DNA of 64,000 nucleotides from Progne subis subis. Taxonomy: Eukaryota; Chordata; Aves; Passeriformes; Hirundinidae. The notes under the pieces are model-generated. The model made no database searches. It was not told the DNA's origin and saw only the letters and a list, made by a program, of their open reading frames with translations. The stretch lies in NCBI GenBank assembly GCA_022316685.1, contig JAKJHU010000843.1, positions 50,013-114,012 on the forward strand, read 5' to 3'. A program made the position numbers and the translations under genes. Positions 1 through 8,261 of the stretch are shown piece by piece; within the stretch, counting starts at the first letter, position 1; the number at the start of each line of letters is the position of its first letter.

Positions 1-745
1 AGACCACAAGGACATTCTGACTGTGGAACCAAGGAGACCATTGTTATACAACAGGGCATCATGGAACCAAGGAGGCCATTGTGAAGCACTGGGGGAACCC
101 CTTGAGACCATGATGACACTTCAAGGCCTTGTGACACCAAAGGGCCATTGTGGAACTGCAGGGCCTCAGGGAACCAATGAGACCATTGTGACATTGCACG
201 GCCTCATGGCAGCAAGGGGCCATTGTGACACTCTGGGGCCTTGTAGATCCAAAGGAACATTGTGACACTGTGTCACCATGGAACCAAGGAGGCCACTGCA
301 ACACTACAGGGCTCCATGGAACTAAGAACTCATGTAACAATGAGTCACCCAATGGAATCAAGGCGCCTTTCCACACTTCAGGACCTCAGGGAACCAAGGT
401 GTCTTTGTGATACTGTGAGGCCTCATGGAATCCTGGAGACCATCGTGGCACTTTGAGGCCTCATTGAATCAAGGGGCTCTGCAGGGCCTTGTGGAACCCA
501 GGAGCCCATTGTGATACTGTGAGCCACTGGAGAGACCATTGTGGAACTCTGAGTCCCCACGGAACCACAGGGCCATTGTGACACCACAGGGCCTCACAGA
601 ACCAAGGAAACCATTGGGACACTGCAAGGCCTCATGGAAGCAAGGGGCCAGTGTGCAACTGCGGAAGCAAGAAGACCACTCTGATATCACTGAACCTCTT
701 GGAAACAAAGTTCTGTTCTGATACTATGGAGCCTCATGGAACCAT
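1..745 (+). repeat. Minisatellite, 38-40 bp unit
   Basis: Degenerate tandem units carry recurring words such as ccattgtgacac, gggcctcatggaacc and ccaaggag. The same family lies in reverse orientation at 52,205-53,345 and 56,445-57,590, and in this orientation at 60,056-61,335. Several frames are open by chance across the units, and nothing suggests a protein. Confidence 0.85.
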
Positions 746-780
746 AAGAAATTGTGATGCTGCATGTCCCAAGGATCCAA

Positions 781-984
781 GAACACAGAACTGGTCTGTC
801 TGTCTGGGCCTTGGGGGCCTCCTGACTGGTCCAGATGACCTTGACATGTTGAGGGCTGCTTCTCATCTGCCCCTGAAACTCTGAAGTTCCGTGCTTTCCC
901 TCCTGTGGGAAAGAACTGTCCTCCTCCAGGGGTTCATGGCCGAAATTGGGATGCTACCTCCAAATTTGATTATATCCAGGGACT
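781..984 (+). repeat. Unit of about 180 bp tandem repeat, cut by the retrovirus
   Basis: The segment carries the recurring words ctggtctgtctg, tctcatctg, gaaagaactgtcctcctcc and tatatccaggg. These are shared with the array that resumes at 4,274. The retrovirus sits inside one unit, between tatatccagggact and gttcccatatgaaacc. Confidence 0.75.
979..984 (+). repeat. Target-site duplication, left copy (gggact)
   Basis: The six bases gggact directly precede the 5' LTR and recur at 4,268-4,273 directly after the 3' LTR. A 6 bp duplication is the usual size for alpharetroviral integrase. Confidence 0.9.
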
Positions 985-1277
985 TGTGGGAGATTAGGGA
1001 CAGGCGGTCGGAAGATATCGCGTTGTACGGGCAGACAGAACCCCTCCCTCAACACTTAGTTGGTTAGTGTCCTTGATAAGGTAAGCAACACCTAACTTGT
1101 AACGTAAGCAGACGGATGTGATGTAGCAAACAGAGGTTTTATAACTCCATGTAACCAGTTAATAAACGCCATTAGCCGTCCACCACACTGGTGTCTGTGA
1201 GCTGGTGGCCCGAGCAGCCTGGCTGTGGCTGCCGTGTCGTTCCCGAACCAGGTCGCTACGCCTCAGCGGAGGCAGCA
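985..1277 (+). repeat. 5' LTR of the endogenous retrovirus
   Basis: It begins TGTGGGAG and ends GGCAGCA, keeping the TG...CA ends. TTATAA at 1,139-1,144 is a possible TATA box, and AATAAA at 1,161-1,166 is a polyadenylation signal only about 20 bases downstream, which suggests a short R region. By eye it is base-for-base identical to 3,975-4,267. Confidence 0.93.
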
Positions 1278-1279
1278 AG

Positions 1280-1299
1280 TGGTGCCGAAACCCCCGGGA
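1280..1299 (+). promoter_or_regulatory. Primer binding site, tRNA-Phe type
   Basis: The site starts tggtgccgaaaccc two bases after the LTR. It matches the complement of a tRNA-Phe 3' end, apart from two extra C bases before cggga. Exogenous avian alpharetroviruses use tRNA-Trp, so this priming type is a distinguishing trait. Confidence 0.7.
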
Positions 1300-1395
1300 G
1301 TCGCCCGGGAGATCGGGAGTCGCCTGGACGGGTGAACGACGGCTGAGCGGCGGGGCCAGCTCGGCGAGGGGGACGCCCCAGGACCCGTGAGGAGG

Positions 1396-3043
1396 ATGGA
1401 AGCCCTCATGAAGGTCGTATCTCAGATTCATAAGCAGTGGGGAATTGATTGTAAAGCAAAAGATTTTACCCTCGCAGTGACGAGGCTTTTGCAACTTAGT
1501 ATTATTGATAGACCGGTGGATATCCTCCACCCAGATGTTTGGGATCAATGCACTAAGGCTCTTGCTGAAGACACAATGTCTTCTGGCTCAGGGAAAAATC
1601 TTAAGGCATGGGGAAGGGTCGTGGAAGCTTTACAGAAGGCTCTACATGAGCAAGAAACATGGAAAGCTGCCCGAAATTGTTTAAAGATTTCTCCTCAATT
1701 GGGTATCGCGGCAGCGACGCAAACTTTCTCAGAGGGAACTGTTGTTGAGAATTTTCAGAGTGTAAAAGAATGCAGTCTGAAAATTAGTGATAATGTGCAG
1801 AGTGTTGATGGGGTTAGTTCTGCGGAGTGCAGAGGCTCGGAGGAGCAAGAGCTCGCTTCAGAGCCTCCAAACTCAAGGTCACTCGCTGAGGCGATAAAAG
1901 AGATGCAGTCATTTTACAACAATCTAGCTGAAGAAGCTAGGAATGCTGGAAAAGCGGGGGAGGGACCCCCACCTTATGCGCCTCAAGATAGCGCTGAATC
2001 CGAGAGGGAAAGCAGGACAGAAAACAAAGAAGGTCATTTAGATAGTGGGCTCGTTGCCAATGAAAACGAAGAGAGCTTGTTAGCTAACGAGGGGGCACGA
2101 GAGCAGAAAAAGGGAAAAGAGCTCAAAGAGATAACTGAAGCTAATCTTTGCCAAAAAGCACGTTTTTCTAAGGCGAGAAGCTCCCACAGCAGAAGGCGGG
2201 AGGAGTGCAGGTGCAAGGGACGGCCCAGCCCCGAGAGAAAGAGGCTGGAGCCCAGAGGGAAGGAGTGGCCCAGCCCTGAGGGAAAGGGGCGGGGCCAAGA
2301 GGGAAGGGACGGCCCAGCCCTGAGGGAAAGGGGCGGGGCCAAGAGGGAAGGGACGGCCCAGCCCTGAGGGAAAGGGGCGGGGTCGGAGCCTGACCAAAAG
2401 GGTCTGGAACCCGGAAGCAGCCAGTCAGTCGACTTCCGGCTCTGAATCGGACTCTAGCTGGGACGGGGACAGCCAGTCCTCTGCTGCCGGCTCTGGCTCC
2501 GGCTCCGACAGAGAAGTAACAGTATACAAAATCAGTAACAATAATGTTTCTACTCGGGTTGAGGGGAAGTCAGAAAAAGAACGAACTCCTCTCACAGACT
2601 GGAGGAAAATAAAAATTGCCTGTGTCGACTGGGGTCCATCGGCCACACTGGCTTTCCCAGTCCGAGTGGGGGGGGCAGGCGGAAACCAGAGAACGTACTC
2701 ACCGGTAAATCCTAAGGATGTACAAGCAATTGTTAAAGCAATCACTGACAGAGGGATCAATTCAGCAATGGTTTCTACTCTCATTGATAGTGTTTTTGGA
2801 GGGGATGACATGCTCCCATTTGACATAAAGCAAACCTGCAGATTGATTTTTGATGGGGCAGGGATGATAGTTTTTAAACAAGAGTGGGAGGATAATTGTG
2901 CAAAGGAACTAGCTCTGGTCACTGGTGCAGATCATCCGCTACACGGCTCCAGCCTGCAACGGCTCATGGGCACAGACCCAACCATGATCACCCCCCAGGC
3001 ACAAGCCGAGGGCCTGTGGGCCCACGAGGTGATGCCAACCTAG
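1396..3043 (+). pseudogene. Retroviral gag fragment (matrix, PPPY region, part of capsid)
   Basis: The first ATG in frame is at 1,396, giving 323 codons to a stop at 2,365-2,367. The first about 100 residues resemble alpharetroviral matrix. A PPPY late-domain motif, which normally recruits NEDD4-type ubiquitin ligases, lies at 1,966-1,977. Near 2,200-2,365 the frame enters degenerate GC-rich repeats of about 30 bp, and the reading moves to another frame. That second frame is open from about 2,375 to 3,043 and encodes a Ser/Gly-rich linker followed by a capsid N-terminal-like segment. Capsid is cut off, and no nucleocapsid zinc knuckles are seen. A frameshift in the repeats plus the 3' deletion make it a broken gene. 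Confidence 0.85.
2200..2385 (+). repeat. GC-rich tandem repeat inside gag
   Basis: Units of about 35 bp contain cagccctgagggaaagg and ggggcggggcc, with several near-identical copies. Slippage here is the likely cause of the frame change between the matrix and capsid parts of gag. Confidence 0.75.
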
Positions 3044-3083
3044 TCGAAAGACTGATAAGTGGGCAGTTCCGTTCCTATCAGGA

Positions 3084-3806
3084 ATGTGGGTCTGTCAACA
3101 AATTGGAATAACCCCCTGTGTGTACCTTAGCAAATTCAATAACCTTGCTGACTTTTGTGTCCAAGTTCTGATTGTTCCTAGAGTCCTGTATCACCAAGAA
3201 GAAGAAATGTATCGCTTTTTAGAAGAAACCATCCAGCTCCACAAAAGAGAAGTAATGACAGGTATAACCATTGCAATGCTCCTTGGCCTAGGAGCTGCCG
3301 GTACAGCCACAGGTGTTTCAGCTCTCGTGACCCAACATCAAAGACTTTCTCAGCTGCAAATGACAATTGACGAAGACTTACTAAGAATTGAAAAATCCAT
3401 CTCCTCTCTGGAAAGATCTATCTCCTCGCTTTCAGAAGTCATCCTGCAGAACAGGCGAGGACTGGACCTCTTGCTCATGCAGCAAGGAGGCCTGTGTGCC
3501 GCCTTGAGAGAGGAATGCTGTTTTTATACAGACCATACTGGAGTCGTGCGAGACTCCATGGCTGAACTGAGAGAAAGACTGGCCCAGAGAAAGAGAGAGA
3601 GAGAGGCCCAACGAGGATGGTTCGAGTCATGGTTCAATCAGTCCCCATGGCTGGCCACCCTTGTTTCCACCCTAATAGGTCCTCTCACCATAATACTCTT
3701 GGTATTGATTTTTGGGCCTTGCATTTTAAACAAGTTAGTGTCGTTTGTTAGAAGCCGTTTAGAAAAAGTTAACGTCCTATTTGTCGAACGCCTGCAATTA
3801 CCATGA
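3084..3806 (+). pseudogene. Retroviral env transmembrane fragment, gammaretrovirus type
   Basis: A 240-residue open frame starts at an ATG that is probably internal. Residues 61-81 look like a hydrophobic fusion peptide after a degenerate cleavage region (HKRE). A heptad-rich stretch follows at 82-120. Residues 121-137 match the position and character of the immunosuppressive-type segment, followed by CX6CC (C138, C145, C146), the mark of gamma-type envelopes. A membrane helix lies at about 188-213, with a basic tail to 240. Almost all surface subunit is missing, so no functional envelope can be made from this copy. Gamma-type env with alpha-like gag indicates a recombinant lineage. Confidence 0.88.
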
Positions 3807-3819
3807 AGTGCGCTTGTTA

Positions 3820-3956
3820 CTAACATTTTATACCACTTTTGTATCCTATTATACTAACTTTAACAGCTTTTGCATTTTTATGACATTTATATTTTTATAA
3901 CATTTATACTTTTATACTTTTATAACATTTATACTTTTATACTTTTTTACTTAGTC
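3820..3956 (+). repeat. AT-rich stretch upstream of the 3' LTR
   Basis: Imperfect repeats of ttttataacatttatac give an A/T-rich tract between env and the purine tract. No coding potential is seen. Confidence 0.7.
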
Positions 3957-3958
3957 AT

Positions 3959-3974
3959 GGGAGGGGGGGGGAAA
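3959..3974 (+). promoter_or_regulatory. Polypurine tract
   Basis: An uninterrupted run of G and A, including nine G in a row and ending gaaa, abuts the 3' LTR. This is where plus-strand DNA synthesis would be primed. Confidence 0.88.
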
Positions 3975-4267
3975 TGTGGGAGATTAGGGACAGGCGGTCG
4001 GAAGATATCGCGTTGTACGGGCAGACAGAACCCCTCCCTCAACACTTAGTTGGTTAGTGTCCTTGATAAGGTAAGCAACACCTAACTTGTAACGTAAGCA
4101 GACGGATGTGATGTAGCAAACAGAGGTTTTATAACTCCATGTAACCAGTTAATAAACGCCATTAGCCGTCCACCACACTGGTGTCTGTGAGCTGGTGGCC
4201 CGAGCAGCCTGGCTGTGGCTGCCGTGTCGTTCCCGAACCAGGTCGCTACGCCTCAGCGGAGGCAGCA
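3975..4267 (+). repeat. 3' LTR of the endogenous retrovirus
   Basis: It is 293 bp, with the same TG...CA ends and no difference from 985-1,277 that I can find. AATAAA is at 4,151-4,156 and TTATAA at 4,129-4,134. It is followed by the second gggact target copy at 4,268-4,273. Confidence 0.93.
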
Positions 4268-4273
4268 GGGACT

Positions 4274-4990
4274 GTTCCCATATGAAACCTGCCAGGACAG
4301 AGAGCTCTGGCTGGCCTTGGCCTCTTGGGAGACACTTCTCATCTGTCTTTAAAACTCTGAGGAGCCATGCTTCTCTTCCCATGGAAAAAAACATCTTTTC
4401 AAGTCCGGGTGTCCATGGTCAAAATTGGGTTCTGCCTCCAAATTTCCTTATATCCAAGGACAGCACCAAGTCAAAAGCTGCCAGGACTGTCAAGGTTCCC
4501 TTGACTTCCTGAGGGCCAGCTCTCATCAGCCTTTGAAACACTGGGGGACTTCTTCCTATGGAAAAGAACTGTCCTTGTCCAGACACCCATGGACAAAACT
4601 GGCATTTGTCCTCCCAAATTCTGTCTATCCAAGAAAAATTCTCCAAGACAACAGCTGCCAAGACAAACTGGTCTGGTTGGCCTTGGCCTCCTTCGGGCTG
4701 CATCTAATCGACTTTCAAACTGCAGTTCTGACCTTTCTGTTTCTGTGGAGAAGAATTGTCATTCTGGTCCAGGAATCCATGGCTGCAATGTAATCTTATC
4801 TCCAAAATTTCCCATATATCCAAGGGTTGCTTTCAGACAATACCTGCGAGGACAGACAGGTCTGGCTTGCCTTGGCCCCTGGTGAGTGCCTCTCATCTGT
4901 TTTCAAAACCCTGGGGTTCTGTGGTTTCCTTCCTATAGAAGAGAACTGTCCTTCTTCTCCAGGTGTCCATGGCCTTAGTGACCGCTATAT
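4274..4990 (+). repeat. About 180 bp tandem repeat array, four units
   Basis: Units recur at about 4,291, 4,477, 4,656 and 4,841, anchored on tgccaggacag-like words followed by ctggccttggcctc, tctcatct and ccatggaaaagaactgtcc. The reverse-complement array is at 51,480-52,200, with further copies at 55,730-56,440 and 61,336-61,855. No gene is seen. Confidence 0.8.
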
Positions 4991-5747
4991 AGAGACAAAG
5001 CAGCTCTGTCCTAAGGAGAGTGGAAACTGAGAAGAAGGAACAAGAGCTCTGGGAGGGATTGAAGGGCAGGTTCAGAGATGGGGAATCAATTTGACCAAGC
5101 AGAGAGCAGCTGGAGAAAGAAAAAAATCATACCAAGGACACCTGGGGACCTCCAAACTGGGAACAGAGAGAAAAGAATTTTCCTCCTAGGGCTGGGCTGA
5201 GGTGCAACACATCCTCCAGAAAGAGTCTGGGACAGCCCAAGGCTTTGTGTGCCCAGGCAGGAGGCAGAGCTGTCAGCAAAGGAAGGGGCCAGCGAGGTGG
5301 GGCAGCCGGGGGATGACGACAGCCTGCAGGGACAGAGGCGCAGGGCGTGGACACCGTAGGACAGCCTGGGCTGGACAGGGCACAGGGATGGGCAGCAGCT
5401 GAAAGGCCCTGACACAGCCAACTCCTGCAGCACTTGGGCCATGGCTGCTGGCCCTGGGCCTGAGCCATGAGCAGGAGACAAGTGACCCTGGCAGGCCTGG
5501 GGCCTCATTGCCTCCTTGTCCCTGCTCAGCAGCCTGGCAGGGGCCGCCCCATGGTGCTGCCCTTGGCATTGCACATCCCCACATCCCAGTGTCCCGGGAA
5601 GAGCCCTGAGCACTGAGGGAGGGACGGGATCTGCCTTGGCAGGGGCTGGGGCTCAGGCCTTGGCCCTTTGCATTCCTGAAACACATGCAGGTTTGCTGAG
5701 CATCAGAGACACCTTTGCCTTGTTTGTCCCCACCTGTCATCACTGGC
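4991..5747 (+). repeat. Conserved non-coding block, present four times in the window
   Basis: The block is matched in reverse at 50,717-51,480, 54,961-55,730 and, in part, 59,202-59,729. GC-rich parts are open in several frames, but start and stop positions differ between copies. I recognise no protein family. Confidence 0.7.
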
Positions 5748-6960
5748 AGGTGATCTCTCAGTGGGATGCATTAAAACTTCAAGAAACTTCAGTTTTCCCA
5801 GGGGCTGGGCTGGGCTCTGGCAGCACTGGCAGGGAAGGAGCCCGGGGCCACAGGAACAGCTCGGGCTGGGACAGCTCCAGCAGCAGAGGCATGGGCAGGG
5901 AGGGAGGGAGGCAGTGCTGAGGGAAGCCCTGCTGCAGGGGAGATGTGGCACCTGCCGGCCCTGCCCTGCAGGGCACACACTGCCCCGAGCAGCACAGCTC
6001 TTGTGTCCCCCCGCAGCCAGCACAGCCCTCAGCCCGGGGGCTCGGGGCCCTCAGTCCCCTCCTGGGCCGGCAGAGCAGCCCCAGAGATGAAGGGCATCTC
6101 TCCTGCCATGTGCCCATTCCCTGCTGACCAGGGCCTGAGGGCCACTGTCCTGCGCTGCTGCTGCCTGGCAGGGGCTGTGCAGGGCTGGGCAGGGAAAGGC
6201 TTTTCCTCAGGGCCCAGCTCTCTCTCTCCTTGCCTTGCCTAGGTGCTCCTGGCATTGCTGATGGGCTCTCTGGGAATGGCAGTTCCAGCTGCAGGCTCAG
6301 GCCCAGCCCTTGGGCTCCTCCTGTGCAGGCTGAGCACAGCAATGGGGTGTCCCAGTTCCCTCTTCCCTGGGGAGCTCTGGGCAGGGCAGGCTGGGAATGA
6401 GCCGACTCTCCCTGACTTTGGGAAAGGCAGGAGCCACTTTGTGTGCCAGGGATCCCTCTGCTCTCAGCAGTGTCTCCTGGCTTTCCAGAGTAACACGGGA
6501 GTGGAGCTCAGAAAGGTGCAAGTCCAGGGCAGCTGGGAACAGGAGAGAGGGACAGAGGAGCTCCCCTCAGTCTGCATGAAGGCTCAGACAATCCTCCTGC
6601 CTCACTGGACTCTGTTCTCCCCAGGTGCAGCAGAATCTCTGCTTCTGCCTCCTGCAATCCCCATCCCTTCACCCTGGCAGCTCGTGTGCCTTAGAGGCAG
6701 ATTCTTTGTCCAAGTTCAAACACCAGGACAGGCCCCTGCCCTCACTGATCCCCTGCACTGACTGGGGGTCAGGGCTGACTCCCAGGTGTCCTGCAGGACC
6801 AGGTCTGCCTCTTCACTGAATATTGGCCAGAGCAATCTCCAGCAACCAAGATGAAGGAAGTTCTGCTAGAGGTAGACAAAAGGGTGGTATTTATTTGCAG
6901 GGAATAGTCTGTGAGTAAGGGTTTTGACTCTTCTATGAGAAATCTCCCCTCAAATTTCAC
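5748..6960 (+). other. Receptor upstream region, poorly matched between arms
   Basis: Only short islands, such as ctgggctctggcagcactggcaggg at about 5,808-5,832, match the paired stretch at 49,093-50,716. The rest is G/C-rich unique sequence without a recognisable gene. Confidence 0.5.
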
Positions 6961-6977
6961 TCTCTTTCCTCCTACAG
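6961..6977 (+). promoter_or_regulatory. Splice acceptor upstream of the receptor start
   Basis: A pyrimidine-rich run ending cctacag lies 23 bases before the ATG. Vertebrate olfactory receptor genes commonly splice a 5' untranslated exon just upstream of a one-exon coding region, so this is a plausible acceptor. The upstream exon was not identified. Confidence 0.5.
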
Positions 6978-7000
6978 GTTGAAACAGCCAGACATAGCAA

Positions 7001-7933
7001 ATGTCCAACAGCAGCTCCATCCGCCACTTCCTCCTGCTGCCATTGGCAGACACACGGCAGCTGCAGCTCCTGCACTTCTGCCTCTTCCTGGCCATCTCCC
7101 TGGCTGCCCTCCTGGCCAACGGCCTCATCATCAGCGCCGTAGCCTGCGGCCACCTCCTGCACACGCCCATGTTCTTCTTCCTGCTCAACCTGGCCCTCAC
7201 CGACCTGGGCTCCATCCTCACCACTGTCCCCAAAGCCATGCACAATTCCCTCTGGGACACAAGGAACATCTCCTATACAGGATGTGCTGCTCAGGTCTTT
7301 TTCTTTGCCTTTTTTATATCAGCAGAATTTGCATTTCTCACCACCATGTGTTATGACCGCTACGTGTCCATCTGCAAACCCCTGCACTACGGGACCCTCC
7401 TGGGCAGCAGAGCTTGTGCCCACATGGCAGCAGCTGCCTGGGCCAGTGCCTTTCTCAATGCTCTGCTGTACACAGCCAATACATTTTCCCTGCACCTGTG
7501 CCATGGCAATGCCCTGGGTCAGTTCTTCTGTGAAATCCCACACATCCTCAAGCTCTCCTGCTCCAAATCCTACTTCAGGGAACTTGGGCTCTTATTTCTT
7601 AGTGCCTCTTTGGTATTTGGCTGTTTTGTGTTCATTGTTTTCTCCTATGTGGAGATTTTCAGGGCCGTGCTGAGGATCCCCTCTGAGCAGGGACAGCACA
7701 AAGCCTTTTCCACCTGCCTCCCTCACCTGGCTGTGGTCTCCCTGTTCCTCAGCACTGCTGTTTTTGCCAACCTGAAGCCCCCCTCCATCTCCTCGCCAGC
7801 CCTGGATCTGGCAGTGTCAGATCTGTACTCGCTGGTGCCTCCAGCCCTGAACCCCCTCATCTACAGCCTGAGGAACCAGGAGCTCAAGGCTGCAGTGTGG
7901 ACACTGATCACTGGGCAATTTCAGAAACATTAA
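7001..7933 (+). CDS. Olfactory receptor, family 14-like, intact
   Basis: This single-exon 310-residue G-protein-coupled receptor is expected in the olfactory neuron membrane, signalling through Golf. An N-terminal NSS glycosylation sequon is at residues 3-5. The first helix carries ANGLI (39-43). MCYDRY (116-121) and CKPLHY (125-130) form the receptor signature at the end of helix 3. KAFSTC (234-239) starts helix 6, and PALNPLIYSL (281-290) marks helix 7. C95 and C177 can form the conserved extracellular disulphide. Length is normal and no break is seen. It looks like the large family-14 group expanded in birds. A splice acceptor lies just upstream, and a frameshifted paralog is at 48,159-49,092. 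The ligand is unknown. Confidence 0.93.
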   Translation: MSNSSSIRHFLLLPLADTRQLQLLHFCLFLAISLAALLANGLIISAVACGHLLHTPMFFFLLNLALTDLGSILTTVPKAMHNSLWDTRNISYTGCAAQVFFFAFFISAEFAFLTTMCYDRYVSICKPLHYGTLLGSRACAHMAAAAWASAFLNALLYTANTFSLHLCHGNALGQFFCEIPHILKLSCSKSYFRELGLLFLSASLVFGCFVFIVFSYVEIFRAVLRIPSEQGQHKAFSTCLPHLAVVSLFLSTAVFANLKPPSISSPALDLAVSDLYSLVPPALNPLIYSLRNQELKAAVWTLITGQFQKH

Positions 7934-8261
7934 ACTGATGGTCAGCTTCAGCAAGTCACGTGTAATAAAAAATCACTTTTGATAGCACTTGTTGGTTATG
8001 TTGTCAAGTGGTTTTTCTTTGTTTTTGTTTTCAACGGTGTTCACAAAGCAAGGGCGTTGTGTCCTTTCTTGTTTTGTTTTTCTCTACTTTTACTGTGGCT
8101 CCAGAGTGAGTCAATGAGGAGCTCTGCTCTCAGTGGCTTTAAATGAACTAAAGGATGTCCCAGCAATGTTTTCATTGAGACCCTCCTTTTGTTCCCTTCT
8201 CTGGAGCTGTAGCAGCAATATTTTGGTGCAGAGCTGGGGGCAGGTCAGTGCCGGCACAGCA
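7934..8261 (+). other. Receptor 3' flank
   Basis: An AATAAA-like word (gtaataaaaaat) lies shortly after the stop and may serve for polyadenylation. The rest matches the right-arm flank at about 47,840-48,158 and shows nothing else recognisable. Confidence 0.5.

Larger units (their letters stand above)
985..4267 (+). mobile_element. Endogenous retrovirus, alpharetrovirus-like gag, internally deleted
   Basis: The complete proviral frame is present: 293 bp LTRs, a primer binding site two bases after the 5' LTR, a gag fragment, an env transmembrane fragment, a purine tract and a 6 bp target duplication. No protease, reverse transcriptase, integrase, nucleocapsid or most of surface envelope is visible; one large deletion seems to join capsid to the end of env. 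The two LTRs look identical over 293 bases, so the insertion is young. It is absent from the paired sites at about 52,010 and 56,250. As it stands it cannot mobilise itself, though it could be copied with help from a related element. Confidence 0.93.

Noticed and set aside
1..745. CRISPR-like array of 38-40 bp repeats
   Set aside because: There are no constant repeats with unique spacers of equal length; units degenerate along their whole length, and the surrounding DNA is vertebrate.
3084..3806. A captured functional envelope (syncytin-like) gene
   Set aside because: Almost all of the receptor-binding surface subunit is missing and the cleavage site is degenerate; only the transmembrane part remains.
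5086..5743. Conserved frame of 150-240 residues found in four copies
   Set aside because: The conservation is of the DNA block as a whole; starts, stops and frames shift between copies.
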